From CAYOWK01 sp964407665 (GTDB lineage Bacteria > Pseudomonadota > Alphaproteobacteria > Caulobacterales > Hyphomonadaceae), in the NCBI GenBank assembly GCA_964407665.1, contig CAYOWK010000025.1:1-60040 (forward strand): DNA of 60,040 nucleotides, written 5' to 3'. A model generated the notes under the pieces. The model searched no databases and was not told the origin of the DNA. It saw nothing but the letters and a program-made list of their open reading frames with translations. Each line of letters begins with the position of its first letter. Position 1 is the stretch's first letter. Positions 25,980 through 34,352 of the stretch are shown here, piece after piece. The translations under genes were made by a program, and so were the position numbers.

Positions 25980-26657
25980 CTAGAGAGACTTGGCAATCGA
26001 GAAGACGACGTTGTCGCTCAGATCGCCAGTCGCGTCGTTCGAGTAGTAGCGGAGGTCGAGATCGACGCCCATCGTGGAGAACGTGCCGCCGACGTTGAAG
26101 CCGGTGTAGGCGTCGAGGCCGAGATCGTTGTCCTCGAGGTAGGTGCCGTAGCCGCCGCTGACCGACAGGGTTTCCATCAGGGCGTAAGAGCCGGAGACGT
26201 CAGCGTAGATGGTTTCGTTGTCCGGATCCCAGCTCACCGAGGTGCCGAGGCCGAGAGCGCCGATGTCCTTGCTGGCAGCGACGTAGACTTCAGTGAACTC
26301 GTTGTTGTCGTTGCTGTCGTCGGGATAGGCGTAGTGGATGGCGCCGACGTCGAGGCCGAAACCGGCCACTTCAAAGGCGTAGCCTGCGTAGAAGTCGATC
26401 TCGTAGCTCGGAGCAGCGTCCGAACCGAGGCTCGAAGCCCACGTGCCGGCGTAGAAGCCCATGCCGGAATCAAAGTCGAGACCGCCCTGGATCGCCTGGT
26501 CCTGGTTGGACTGCGAGACGTTCCGCCACTGATAGTCGGTCGTCAGCGCGACGTTGCCGGAGATCGACGGACCGCCTTCAGCTTCCTGCGCGACGGCAGG
26601 GGTGGCGATCGCGGCGCCTGCCGCGACAAGTGCACTTAGTACGAAGAGGTTGCGCAT
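25980..26657 (-). CDS. TorF/TIGR02001-type putative outer-membrane protein
   Basis: A 225-residue protein with a clear Sec signal peptide (MRNLFVLSALVAAGAAIATPAVAQ, cleavage after AQA-like site) and a beta-rich mature part with alternating aromatic residues: SISGNVALTTDYQWRNVSQSNQDQAIQGGLDF, FYAGTWASSLG, and DLDLRYYSND. This is the pattern of the gcw_chp/TorF family, thought to be porin-like. The family's usual size is 220-260. Start at 26657; the longer frame adds no signal. It ends with a good terminator. Acidic loops dominate, suggesting a cation-facing surface. Confidence 0.8.
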   Translation of the reverse strand: MRNLFVLSALVAAGAAIATPAVAQEAEGGPSISGNVALTTDYQWRNVSQSNQDQAIQGGLDFDSGMGFYAGTWASSLGSDAAPSYEIDFYAGYAFEVAGFGLDVGAIHYAYPDDSNDNNEFTEVYVAASKDIGALGLGTSVSWDPDNETIYADVSGSYALMETLSVSGGYGTYLEDNDLGLDAYTGFNVGGTFSTMGVDLDLRYYSNDATGDLSDNVVFSIAKSL

Positions 26658-27001
26658 TCTTTGGACCCTTATTCCCCTCGTGTTGAACGTCGTCTGGGAC
26701 GCCTTGAATAAACGAACACAGGAACTGTGGGGCACAGTCCCAGCGTCGCGAGGGCACCATGTGAAATTCTTGCGACACACCACCAAGGGAATCCCTCAGC
26801 GGTATGGGCCATGGTGCACCCGCGCCCTAAAAAAGGGCTCAGATGGTAAATGATGCCTAAATATGAAGCTTTGTGACGGGGCGTTGCCAGTGACTGTGCC
26901 TTTTAGGGCGCACAGGGGACGATCTTGCCAGAAAGCGCCTTCACAGGGCATGAGTTGTGCCGCAAACCGGCGCCCGATACCGATGCAGAGACAGGCAGGC
27001 C
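26658..27001. other. 344-bp divergent regulatory region between TorF-like and queF genes
   Basis: No coding sequence. It holds a perfect 11-bp inverted repeat, GCGCCCTAAAA (26822-26832) and TTTTAGGGCGC (26901-26911), 68 nt apart, and a nested small hairpin GCCCT/AGGGC at 26824-26838. I looked for a preQ1-type riboswitch before queF and did not recognise one. Confidence 0.6.
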
Positions 27002-27469
27002 ATGACAGGCAGGGATGACAGTGCGGGACTCAGCCAGCTCGGAGTGCAGACGGCTCTGCCGGCTTCGCCCGACCTTGCGCAGCTGGAGCGAATTCCGAAT
27101 CCGCATCCCGACGTTGCCTACTGCGCGCGTTTTGCGGCGCCGGAGTTCACCTCGCTATGCCCGGTGACGGGCCAGCCAGACTTTGCTCACCTTGTGATCG
27201 ACTATGCGCCCGACCAGTGGATCGTCGAGAGCAAGAGCCTGAAGCTCTACCTCGGCTCTTTCCGCAACCACGGCGCCTTTCATGAGGACTGCACGGTGGC
27301 GATCGGAAAGCGCCTGCGCGACACGCTCCAGCCGCGCTGGATGCGGATTGCCGGCTACTGGTATCCGCGCGGTGGGATACCGATCGACGTGTTCTGGCAG
27401 ACGGGCGAGGCGCCGAAAGGGCTATGGGTGCCGGACACCGGCGTCCCGAGCTATCGTGGGCGGGGTTGA
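27002..27469 (+). CDS. queF: NADPH-dependent 7-cyano-7-deazaguanine reductase
   Basis: Reduces preQ0 to preQ1 in queuosine biosynthesis. The 155-residue length is that of the unimodular QueF. The catalytic Cys53 is in TSLCPVTGQPD with Asp60; substrate recognition is in WIVESKSLKLYLGSFRNH, and GAFHEDC is the third family motif. Start ATG at 27002; an earlier in-frame ATG at 26957 lacks family similarity. The 3' end overlaps the convergent DUF817 gene by 19 bp. No other queuosine gene is in the window. Confidence 0.96.
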   Translation: MTGRDDSAGLSQLGVQTALPASPDLAQLERIPNPHPDVAYCARFAAPEFTSLCPVTGQPDFAHLVIDYAPDQWIVESKSLKLYLGSFRNHGAFHEDCTVAIGKRLRDTLQPRWMRIAGYWYPRGGIPIDVFWQTGEAPKGLWVPDTGVPSYRGRG

Positions 27470-28332
27470 GGCGCGGTCTGGACCTCGTCCGGTGCGCCTG
27501 GCTTGTGGACCAGCGTCACGAGAACAAAACTCAGCAACATCAGCAGATACCACGCGCCCATCTTGCTGATGTGCACGATCCGCCAGCCGTCGCGCTGGTC
27601 GGGATAGACCCAGGCTGATGCGAAGGTGCCGAGGTTTTCAGCGAGCCAGATGAAAAGCGCGACCAGAATCGCGCCAACCAGCATCGGCATGGTTCGGGGC
27701 GTCCGATCCGGCGTGAAGGTGAACCAGGTGCGCCCGAAGATCAGCACCGAGAATGCGAACAGGCCGAGACGGATATCCGGCACGTAATGGTGGGTGAAGA
27801 AGTTGAGGTAGGCGAGAATGGCCAGCGTCCACGCGGCCCAGGTCGGCGGATAGTGGCGGAAGCGGACGTCGAACAGCCGCCAGATGCGGGCCATGTAGGA
27901 GCCGACACAGGCATACATGAAGCCGGAAAAAAGCGGCACGCCGCCGATCTGGAGAAGGCTGTCCTCCGGATAGATCCAGGAGCCGTGCGCGACCTTGAAG
28001 ATCTCCATGATCGTGCCGACCACGTGGAAGACCAGGATGACCACGGCCTCGTCGAGGCGCTCAAGGCGGGTGAGAAGCAGGGCGGCCTGTATGGTCACCG
28101 CGGCGACCACGAGAAAGTCGTAGCGGGCCACTGGCATGTCATCCGGCCAGAACAGCTTCGTTCCTACAAGAAGAGCGAGCATCAGGCCGCCGAAGAGGCA
28201 GGCCCAGGCCTGCTTCAGGCCGAACAGCAGGAATTCGTAAGCCCAACCGCGCAGGCGGCTGCGATCCGCCCATGGGCGCGCCCACGCGTCGAACGCCTCG
28301 ACGCGCGACTTGATACTGTCCTTGAGCGACAC
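27451..28332 (-). CDS. DUF817 family membrane protein
   Basis: A 293-residue protein with about eight hydrophobic segments. Family-typical stretches are WAYEFLLFGLKQAWACLFGG, GTIMEIFKVAHGSWIYPE, GVPLFSGFMYACVGSYMAR and WLAENLGTFASAWVYP. The role of DUF817 (YoaT-like) proteins is unknown. The start is a GTG at 28332. It is convergent with queF and overlaps it slightly, which limits expression overlap but need not mean functional linkage. Confidence 0.88.
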   Translation of the reverse strand: MSLKDSIKSRVEAFDAWARPWADRSRLRGWAYEFLLFGLKQAWACLFGGLMLALLVGTKLFWPDDMPVARYDFLVVAAVTIQAALLLTRLERLDEAVVILVFHVVGTIMEIFKVAHGSWIYPEDSLLQIGGVPLFSGFMYACVGSYMARIWRLFDVRFRHYPPTWAAWTLAILAYLNFFTHHYVPDIRLGLFAFSVLIFGRTWFTFTPDRTPRTMPMLVGAILVALFIWLAENLGTFASAWVYPDQRDGWRIVHISKMGAWYLLMLLSFVLVTLVHKPGAPDEVQTAPQPRPR

Positions 28333-28440
28333 GCTATTCCCTGAACCCGCCAGACCTGCGACGGGCAGGACATAGTGTCAGATTGAGGCCGCAACAGGCG
28401 GTCGGGCGGGCGAAGTGGAGGCCGCGACGCTGCGGACGCT

Positions 28441-28674
28441 TCAGTCCTTTTTGGACTTCTGTTCTTTCTTCAGGCGCTCGTTTTCCTTCTTGAGCGCCTT
28501 GTTTTCCTTCTGGGTGCGTTCCTGCTTGCTTTCGGTGACGAGATCGACCCCGCCGCCGACGACGGCTCCGGTCACGCTGGCGGCTGCGCCCACTGTCGCG
28601 CCGGCGACAGCCGCCGCCAGGCAGCCGGAGAGAAGGAAGGGCGCCACGAGGCCCGCCAGAAGTATCTTGCGCAT
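28441..28674 (-). CDS. Small lipoprotein with charged C-terminal helix
   Basis: A 77-residue protein. MRKILLAGLVAPFLLSGC is a lipoprotein signal (Cys18). Next comes a Gly/Ala-rich hydrophobic stretch (AAAVAGATVGAAASVTGAVVGGG) of the kind in glycine-zipper proteins, then a Lys/Glu coiled-coil-like tail (QKENKALKKENERLKKEQ). The anchor plus zipper plus helix resembles small envelope lipoproteins such as Lpp or SmpA types, but no family is identified. It lies 80 bp downstream of the nitroreductase gene. Confidence 0.7.
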   Translation of the reverse strand: MRKILLAGLVAPFLLSGCLAAAVAGATVGAAASVTGAVVGGGVDLVTESKQERTQKENKALKKENERLKKEQKSKKD

Positions 28675-28754
28675 GTCAGTCCCGATCCCGTCAGAGCATC
28701 CCGCCCGCCAGCATGATGCCCGGCTGTTGCAGGAAGGTGAATGCGCGCGAGCAG

Positions 28755-29396
28755 TCAGTCTGCTGACCATCGCGTAATCTTTGCGGTCAGGACGGGGCGC
28801 TGGCGCTCGACCGGGCGCTCCTTCGCTGTGCCCAGAAAGATGAACCCGGCCACGCGCTCTCCCGCGCCGAGGCCGAGCACGCGCGCCGCGCCGGCGTCGA
28901 AGGCGGGCCATTCGCTGATCCAGCAGGCGGCCCATCCCATCGCACAGGCCGCGAGCATGAGGTTCTGGCAGACGGCGCCGGCGGAGAGCTCCTGCTCCCA
29001 GACGGGTGTCTTCTTCGGATCGTCGACGGGCGAGGAGACGACCGTGACGATGGACGGCGCACGCAGGGCCCAGTTGCGCGCGTCGGCGAGGGCCTGCGCA
29101 CTGGCGGACGGATTCGTCGTGGCGAGAGATGCAGCCAGCGCTTCGCCCAGCAATGCGCGGTTGTCGCCTTCGATGAGAATGAAGCGCCAGGGCTCCAGTT
29201 TGCGATGGTCCGGGACGCGGGCGGCCAGACGCAGCATCATGTCGATGTCGGCGGCGGCGGGCCCGGGTTCGGCGATCATGGCGACTGGCGTCGACCGGCG
29301 CAGGGCAAGCAGGGCCAGCGTTTCCGCGCTCTCATGCACGGGGGACAGGAGCTGGCCCAACTCTGGCTCGGGCGGGAGGCCGGGGCGGATCGGCAT
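28755..29396 (-). CDS. Nitroreductase-family FMN oxidoreductase (YdjA-like)
   Basis: A 213-residue cytosolic flavoenzyme. LALRRSTPVAMIAEPGP holds the N-terminal FMN-phosphate Arg-Arg-Ser; MLRLAARVPDHRKLEPWRFILIEG is typical of the YdjA group; GAVCQNLMLAACAMGWAACWISEWP and the closing FIFLGTAKERPVERQRP complete the fold. Such enzymes reduce nitro compounds or quinones with NAD(P)H. The ATG shares one base with the stop of the upstream DsbA-type gene (TGATG), so the two are translationally coupled. Confidence 0.9.
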   Translation of the reverse strand: MPIRPGLPPEPELGQLLSPVHESAETLALLALRRSTPVAMIAEPGPAAADIDMMLRLAARVPDHRKLEPWRFILIEGDNRALLGEALAASLATTNPSASAQALADARNWALRAPSIVTVVSSPVDDPKKTPVWEQELSAGAVCQNLMLAACAMGWAACWISEWPAFDAGAARVLGLGAGERVAGFIFLGTAKERPVERQRPVLTAKITRWSAD

Positions 29397-30088
29397 CAGG
29401 GCGCCGGGGCGGGTTCAGGGGCGGGGGCGCTAGCCGGAGCGGGGGCCTCAACCGGTCCCGGCGAGGATGCTGCGAACACCGCGTCGATCTGCCGGGAGAA
29501 GGCCTCAATCCGCGCGTCCTGCACCATCGCCCCGTTCACGAAGAAGGTCGGCGTGCCGTTGACCCCAAGGCGGTCAGCCTCGGCCTGGATTTCGAAGATG
29601 CGGGCGGTGTGGGCGGGATCGTTCAGGCAGGTCTCGAACGCCTCGCCGGTGATGCCGAAGCCCTTTGCGAGGTCGGCCAGCGCCTCCTTTGCTTTGCCGG
29701 CTCGGGCGGCCGTCTCGATCTCGGCCTGCTGCTCGAAGCCCTTGTCGATGACAGCGAAGAAGTTCTCCTGGCCCGAGCAGCGGGCGATGGCGGCGATGGC
29801 CCGGTCAACCGGCGGGTTGTGCGAGGGCAGTTCGCGGAAGACGAACTTGATCTTGCCGGTATCGACATAGTCCGTCTTGAGCTGCTTCCAGTACTGGTCG
29901 TGCCAGGACTTGCAGGCCGGGCAGGTGGGCGCGCCGTATTCGACGACGGTCACCGCTGCGTTGGCCTCGCCGATGAAGCTGTCGCCCGTGATGGGCGTGC
30001 CCGGCTTGACGGACGAGCCGCCAGCCGGGTTGCAGGCTGCCGCCAGAGACAGCGCGGCAAGAGCCGCCAGGATCGATTTCAGGGCCAT
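29396..30088 (-). CDS. DsbA-type thiol:disulphide lipoprotein (CPAC)
   Basis: A 230-residue lipoprotein (signal ending AAAC, Cys19) with a thioredoxin-like fold and inserted helical domain. The redox motif is CPAC at 56-59 in VVEYGAPTCPACKSWH; the cis-Pro is in GVNGTPTFFVNG. The DsbA_4/BdbD-like class fits. The C-terminus is a Pro/Ala tail (PAPASAPAPEPAPAP). It is coupled to the nitroreductase gene. A paralogue lies at 42305-43015 with CPHC. It likely introduces or isomerises disulphides in the periplasm. Confidence 0.9.
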   Translation of the reverse strand: MALKSILAALAALSLAAACNPAGGSSVKPGTPITGDSFIGEANAAVTVVEYGAPTCPACKSWHDQYWKQLKTDYVDTGKIKFVFRELPSHNPPVDRAIAAIARCSGQENFFAVIDKGFEQQAEIETAARAGKAKEALADLAKGFGITGEAFETCLNDPAHTARIFEIQAEADRLGVNGTPTFFVNGAMVQDARIEAFSRQIDAVFAASSPGPVEAPAPASAPAPEPAPAP

Positions 30089-30256
30089 GCGGGTCGCGCC
30101 TTCGTGGTCGAAAGGTTGTTCGAGACTGGGTTCGGGACTGGCGGGCAGGCCGCCGGAGCGAGTTTCGGGGGGGAACCTATTGCGGTGCGGGGCCAAGTGG
30201 AAGTGGCTTGCGGCGACGGCTTGCAGACCGGTATGCGGGCGGCGAGGGACGTTGAC

Positions 30257-30853
30257 ATGACGACAAAGCCGAACTGGGCGATCCGCGAGGGGCGGACGGT
30301 TTACGAGAACCGCTGGATCCGCGTTCGCGAGTACCAGGCCGTCGCGCCGACCGGGGCGCCCGCCCTCTATGGTCTGGTTCACATGAAGAACCTGGCGCTG
30401 GGGGTCGTGCCCATCGATGACGAGGGCTGTACGTTTCTGGTGGGGCAGGCGCGGTTCACCTTCGGGCGGTATTCCTGGGAGCTGCCGGAGGGCGGCGGTC
30501 CGGTCGAGGCGCCGCCGCTGGACGGCGCCGTGCGCGAGCTGGCCGAGGAAACCGGCCTGCAGGCCGCCAACTGGCTGCCGCTGCTGGCGGATGTTCACCT
30601 GTCCAACTCGGTCACGGATGAGCGCTCCTATGCCTGGATCGCATGGGGGCTTTCCCCCTCCGAAGACACAGAAAAGGACGACAGCGAGGAGCTGGAACTG
30701 CGGCGCGTACCCTTCCAGCAGGCCGTCGCGATGGCGGTATCGGGCGAAATCACCGACGGCTTCACCCTTGTCATGCTTCTGAAGGCCGACCATCTAGCCA
30801 GAACAGGGGCTTTGCCCGAGGCGCTGGCGGCGTTAATGCTGCGCGACGCGTGA
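30257..30853 (+). CDS. Nudix hydrolase (ADP-ribose pyrophosphatase-like)
   Basis: A 198-residue protein. The Nudix box is visible in ELPEGGGPVEAPPLDGAVRELAEETGL (about residues 76-102), with the REL.EE.G core and upstream Gly. The N-terminal part (VYENRWIRVREYQAVAPTG) and the central YSWELPEGG fit the ADP-ribose pyrophosphatase group. The substrate is not certain. The ATG at 30257 directly follows GTTGAC. It is followed after 51 bp by cysE on the same strand, with a dyad in between. Confidence 0.9.
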   Translation: MTTKPNWAIREGRTVYENRWIRVREYQAVAPTGAPALYGLVHMKNLALGVVPIDDEGCTFLVGQARFTFGRYSWELPEGGGPVEAPPLDGAVRELAEETGLQAANWLPLLADVHLSNSVTDERSYAWIAWGLSPSEDTEKDDSEELELRRVPFQQAVAMAVSGEITDGFTLVMLLKADHLARTGALPEALAALMLRDA

Positions 30854-30863
30854 CGTGTTCACA

Positions 30864-30888
30864 GGTTGCGGACCTAACGTCTGCAACC
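30864..30888. promoter_or_regulatory. Dyad between the Nudix gene and cysE
   Basis: GGTTGCGGAC (30864-30873) and GTCTGCAACC (30879-30888) are 10-bp arms with one mismatch (a G-U pair in RNA) and a CTAAC centre. It lies just before the GGAGG ribosome-binding site of cysE. It could be an operator, an attenuator hairpin or the Nudix 3' end. Confidence 0.4.
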
Positions 30889-30904
30889 AACCGGAGGTAG
30901 CCGC

Positions 30905-31759
30905 ATGGCCGACCGTCGCCCGATTGCCGATGAAGCGTCACCTGGATCCGGGCTCGAGCCGGGATCCGGACTTCAGCCGGGAACGCCGCCGCCGGTCTGG
31001 AACCGGTTGCGGTTCGATGCGCGGCAGGCGCTTGAGCGGGAGCCGGTCCTGGCCAGCTATATCGCCGCCTCCATCCTCAATCATGACAATCTGGCCGAGG
31101 CTCTGGCCTATCATCTGGCGCTGAAGGCGGGCGGGCAGGACGTGTGCGCCATGCAGATCCGCGAGATCTGCGAGGACGCCTACCGCGACACGCCGTCCAT
31201 CGTCGCGGCGGCCGAGCGCGACCTGCAGGCCGTGCTGGACCGCGATCCGGCCACCCGCACGACGCTGCAGCCCTTCCTGTTCTTCAAGGGGTTCCTGGCG
31301 CTGCAGACCCAGCGCGTCTCGCACTGGCTGTGGGACCAGGGCCGCGACACGCTCGCCTTTTTCCTTCAGAGCCGGACTTCGGAACTCTACGGCGTCGACA
31401 TCCACCCGGCGGTGCCGATCGGCAGCGGCGTGTTCATCGACCACGCCACCGGCATCGTCGTTGGCGAGACCGCCCGTATCGGGGACGACGTCTCCATGCT
31501 GCAGAGTGTGACGCTGGGCGGCACAGGCAAGGAGCTGACCGATCGCCACCCCAAGATCATGCGCGGCGTGCTGATCGGCGCGGGCGCCAAGGTGCTGGGC
31601 AACATCACGGTTGGCGAGGACGCCCGGATCGGCGCAAGCTCCGTGGTGCTGACGGATGTTCCGCCGCGCTGCTCGGTTGCGGGCGTGCCGGCCAAGCCCG
31701 TGGGCGGCGCCTGCGTGGCGCCCGCCAAGACGATGGACCAGGATTTCCTGCATCGTTGA
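30905..31759 (+). CDS. cysE: Serine O-acetyltransferase
   Basis: Makes O-acetylserine from serine and acetyl-CoA, the first step of cysteine synthesis; the product is used by CysK (46716-47699). The 284-residue protein has a Pro/Gly-rich leader, an alpha-helical N-terminal domain, and a left-handed beta-helix with hexapeptide repeats (IGSGVFIDHATGIVVGETARIGDDVSMLQ). The catalytic His is in IDHATG (about residue 180), and VTLGGTGKELTDRHPKI is the family motif. GGAGG precedes the ATG. It is followed by a DUF3126 gene, as often seen in alphaproteobacteria. Confidence 0.97.
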   Translation: MADRRPIADEASPGSGLEPGSGLQPGTPPPVWNRLRFDARQALEREPVLASYIAASILNHDNLAEALAYHLALKAGGQDVCAMQIREICEDAYRDTPSIVAAAERDLQAVLDRDPATRTTLQPFLFFKGFLALQTQRVSHWLWDQGRDTLAFFLQSRTSELYGVDIHPAVPIGSGVFIDHATGIVVGETARIGDDVSMLQSVTLGGTGKELTDRHPKIMRGVLIGAGAKVLGNITVGEDARIGASSVVLTDVPPRCSVAGVPAKPVGGACVAPAKTMDQDFLHR

Positions 31760-31893
31760 GGCGGGGGGCGTTCGGCTTCGCCTGACGCGCAGCTGCAGTC
31801 CTTCTGACTGCAACGCAGTTCGGATGGGGTTGGCGCCCGCGGCCGTGGCGGCTATGGGGACGTCAAAGTTCGACCCGCCCCGGAGGCCTGCCC

Positions 31894-32103
31894 ATGAAGC
31901 CCGAAGACACCAAGCGCGTCGAAGCGTACCTGAAGCGCACGCTGAACCAGAAGATCGTGCTGGCCGCCCGCCCACGCGTTAACGACAGCGTCGAGATGCT
32001 GATCGATGGCGAGCATGTCGGTCTGGTCTATCTCGTCGAGGACGAGGGCGAGATCTCCTACCAGGTGGAGATGACCATCCTTCAGGAAGACCTCGAGGGC
32101 TGA
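31894..32103 (+). CDS. DUF3126 family protein
   Basis: A 69-residue acidic protein with the DUF3126 pattern: MKPEDTKRVEAYLKRTLNQKI followed by VEMLIDGEHVGLVYLVEDEGEISYQ and MTILQEDLE. The function is unknown; the family is almost confined to alphaproteobacteria, and its position after cysE is recurrent. The gap to cysE is 134 bp, so it may have its own promoter. No cofactor motif is seen. Confidence 0.92.
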   Translation: MKPEDTKRVEAYLKRTLNQKIVLAARPRVNDSVEMLIDGEHVGLVYLVEDEGEISYQVEMTILQEDLEG

Positions 32104-32120
32104 CGTCCGCCGCCTGCGGG

Positions 32121-32885
32121 CTACTGCACGTAGGTCTGCCGCGCATAGACGGGCGCTGACGTGATGGCGGCGATCTTCTCCGTGCCATCGATGGCGGCGC
32201 CCAGCAGCCCGCCTTTGGCCTTCAGCGACACCTGCGTGGTCTTGTTGAGGCTTTCCGACAGCAGCGTTTCGCCTGCACTCTGGCCGCGATAGTTGCGCCA
32301 GAACTCGGGGTTCCTGCCCGAGTAGACCTTTACGTCCAGAGGGGCGAGGGTCGGCACGCCCCGCTGATAGGCGATGTCAAAGTCGACCACGTCTCCATTG
32401 GCGCTCCGGACGCGCCAGTGTTCCTCCACCGTGGTCTCGAGCCCTCCGTCCCGGATGACGTCCTTTGAGGACTGGGAGAGGGTCACCTCCCCCGGGGTGT
32501 AGACCTGGTAGGCGCCGGGCGTGCCGGACGGGTCGGTCGAGCTGCCGCCGACAACCATGCTGCGGACCTCGCCTGTCTGGGCATTGCGTGCGCCAACGAC
32601 GAGCACCATCAGGCGATTGGCGCCCCTGCCAAGCGGGCCGCCCTGAGGATCCAGCTGCAGCGTCCGGTTCATGAAGATGACGGAGAGGTTCGGACGGCCG
32701 GGCGCGGCGGCGGGAACCCAGCCTGCCGGCAGGAACGCCTGCGCGGCTTCGGGCTTCACGACGAGCGAGAGGCTGATGCGTTGCTCGGATACGATCGTCT
32801 CGGTCTGGGTCTCGGCGTGCGCCGAAACGAGCGGAAATGCCATCGCCAGGGCGGCGGCGGCCAGGATGAAGGCTAGCCTCTTCAC
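32121..32885 (-). CDS. Secreted protein of unknown function
   Basis: A 254-residue protein with a Sec signal peptide (MKRLAFILAAAALAMAFPLVSAHA). The mature part is beta-rich; the stretch SLVVKPEAAQAFLPAGWVPAAAPGRPNLSVIFMNR resembles the opening of acetoacetate-decarboxylase-like folds, but no catalytic Lys context is evident. The start is a GTG at 32885 with GGGGGAG 8 nt upstream. It is convergent with the DUF3126 gene, and divergent across 169 bp from the hydrolase at 33055. Confidence 0.65.
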   Translation of the reverse strand: MKRLAFILAAAALAMAFPLVSAHAETQTETIVSEQRISLSLVVKPEAAQAFLPAGWVPAAAPGRPNLSVIFMNRTLQLDPQGGPLGRGANRLMVLVVGARNAQTGEVRSMVVGGSSTDPSGTPGAYQVYTPGEVTLSQSSKDVIRDGGLETTVEEHWRVRSANGDVVDFDIAYQRGVPTLAPLDVKVYSGRNPEFWRNYRGQSAGETLLSESLNKTTQVSLKAKGGLLGAAIDGTEKIAAITSAPVYARQTYVQ

Positions 32886-33054
32886 GGATCATTCTCCCCC
32901 GAGGTCGACCGGTGCGTCGCCGGTTCATTCCTTGTCCGCTCACCCAACCAGAAGCGCCTGCCTGCGTCCAGTCGTGCAGGCCTGCCGCCACGGCGCCGGT
33001 TGACCTTGTCACTGTCAGGTCTAGCGTCTCCCCAACGAAAAGGGGAGAAACGCC

Positions 33055-34047
33055 ATGTTGCGTGCGATGGTTCTGGGCTGTGCTCTGCTTGGGGTGGCTG
33101 CAGGCGGATGCGCGGCGGCGCCTGATGCGGGACAGGAGACTGCGGCGGTGACCTATCAGGACAAGTACGCCTCGAATGGCGATGTGAAGATTCACTATGT
33201 GGCGGGCGGGGAAGGCCCGCTGGTGGTGATGATCCACGGCTTTCCGGACTATTCGGGAAGCTGGGCCAAGCTGATGCCGGCGCTGTCGGACGGCTATCGC
33301 GTCGCCGCGATGGACACGCGGGGCTACAATCTTTCCGACAAGCCGGCGGGGCAGGACGCCTACGCGATGCCCAACCTGGTGGGCGACGTGGCCGCCATCA
33401 TCAAGGCGGAAGGCCGGGACAAGGCGATCGTCATCGGCCACGACTGGGGCGCCGCGATCGCCTGGCAGTTCGCGTTCGCCAGGCCGGAAATGCTGGACAA
33501 GCTGGTGATCCTGTCTGTTCCGCACCCCACGACGTTCGCGAAGGAAATGGCGAGCAATCCTCAGCAGCAGGCCAACAGCGCCTATGCGCGCAACTTCCAG
33601 CAGGAGGGCTCCGAGACGCGCCTGACCGCCGAAGGACTGGCCGGCTGGGTGCAGGATCCGGCAGCGAAGCCGAAGTATATTGAGGCGTTCAAGCGCTCCA
33701 GCTTTGCTGCCATGATGAACTATTACCGGATGAACTATCCGCGCACGACGAGCCCGCAGTCGGCTGCGGCCCCGCCTCCGCCGCCGCTGAATGTTCCGCT
33801 GCTGGTGATCCACGGCATGAAGGATACGGCGCTGCTGGCCTCGGGCCATAGCGGCACGTGGGAGTACGTCACGAAGGACACCACCATCCTCATGGTCCCA
33901 GACGCGGGCCACTTCGTGCAGCATGACGCGGCCCCGCTCGTGAACCGGACAATCCGCGACTGGCTGGATGCGCGCGGCAAGCCGATGCAGCAGAGCGAGC
34001 ATCAGACAGGCTGGAAGCCCGGCGAGGCTGGGGCGTTCTTCGGCTAG
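33055..34047 (+). CDS. Lipoprotein alpha/beta hydrolase, epoxide-hydrolase-like
   Basis: A 330-residue hydrolase with a lipoprotein signal (VAAGGC). HGFPDYSGSW is the oxyanion motif, and the nucleophile is an Asp in IGHDWGAAIAW (about residue 137). This is the epoxide-hydrolase/dehalogenase group, not the Ser esterase group. The acid is in IHGMKDTAL and the His in PDAGHFVQHD. Epoxide hydrolases normally also carry two lid Tyr residues; candidates are in MMNYYRMNY. GGGGAGA precedes the ATG. Confidence 0.85.
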   Translation: MLRAMVLGCALLGVAAGGCAAAPDAGQETAAVTYQDKYASNGDVKIHYVAGGEGPLVVMIHGFPDYSGSWAKLMPALSDGYRVAAMDTRGYNLSDKPAGQDAYAMPNLVGDVAAIIKAEGRDKAIVIGHDWGAAIAWQFAFARPEMLDKLVILSVPHPTTFAKEMASNPQQQANSAYARNFQQEGSETRLTAEGLAGWVQDPAAKPKYIEAFKRSSFAAMMNYYRMNYPRTTSPQSAAAPPPPPLNVPLLVIHGMKDTALLASGHSGTWEYVTKDTTILMVPDAGHFVQHDAAPLVNRTIRDWLDARGKPMQQSEHQTGWKPGEAGAFFG

Positions 34048-34352
34048 CTGGCGTCTGACGGTTGCGGATGGCGCCAGCAGCCCGATGTGTTGACCCCTGT
34101 TGTCATTCCGGGAGCCGCCCCCGGGACCGGCCTTAGGCCGGTCTGAGGGCAGGCTACGTGGCTATCTGGACTCCAGAACGGTCTGCGACCAGGGGCGCGA
34201 GTCTGGATTCCGGGTCGGCGGACTTTTGGTCCTTGCCCGGAACGACATCCTCGAGTCATGCATTGGGCGCCATTACAACAAGTTGCTGCAGCCTGTGGTT
34301 TACCGGCGGTGGCGTGGCCAATAGGCTTGGCGGCCGTCTGCTGGAGCCTTTC
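34048..34352. other. 305-bp intergenic region holding a palindromic repeat element
   Basis: No gene. Most of it is the element at 34100-34248. The last part (34249-34352) is ordinary sequence leading into the small exported protein. Confidence 0.6.
34100..34248. repeat. Palindromic intergenic element with 13-bp inverted ends
   Basis: TTGTCATTCCGGG (34100-34112) and CCCGGAACGACAT (34236-34248) are inverted with two mismatches. Internally a perfect stem GACCGGCC/GGCCGGTC (34125-34143, loop TTA) and CTGGACTCCAG-like segments occur. It resembles the TGTCATTCCGGG...CTGGATTCC intergenic repeats common in many proteobacteria; it carries no transposase. Confidence 0.6.

Noticed and set aside
26912..27001. 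preQ1 riboswitch before queF
   Set aside because: No preQ1-I or preQ1-II type pseudoknot pattern could be recognised in the leader.
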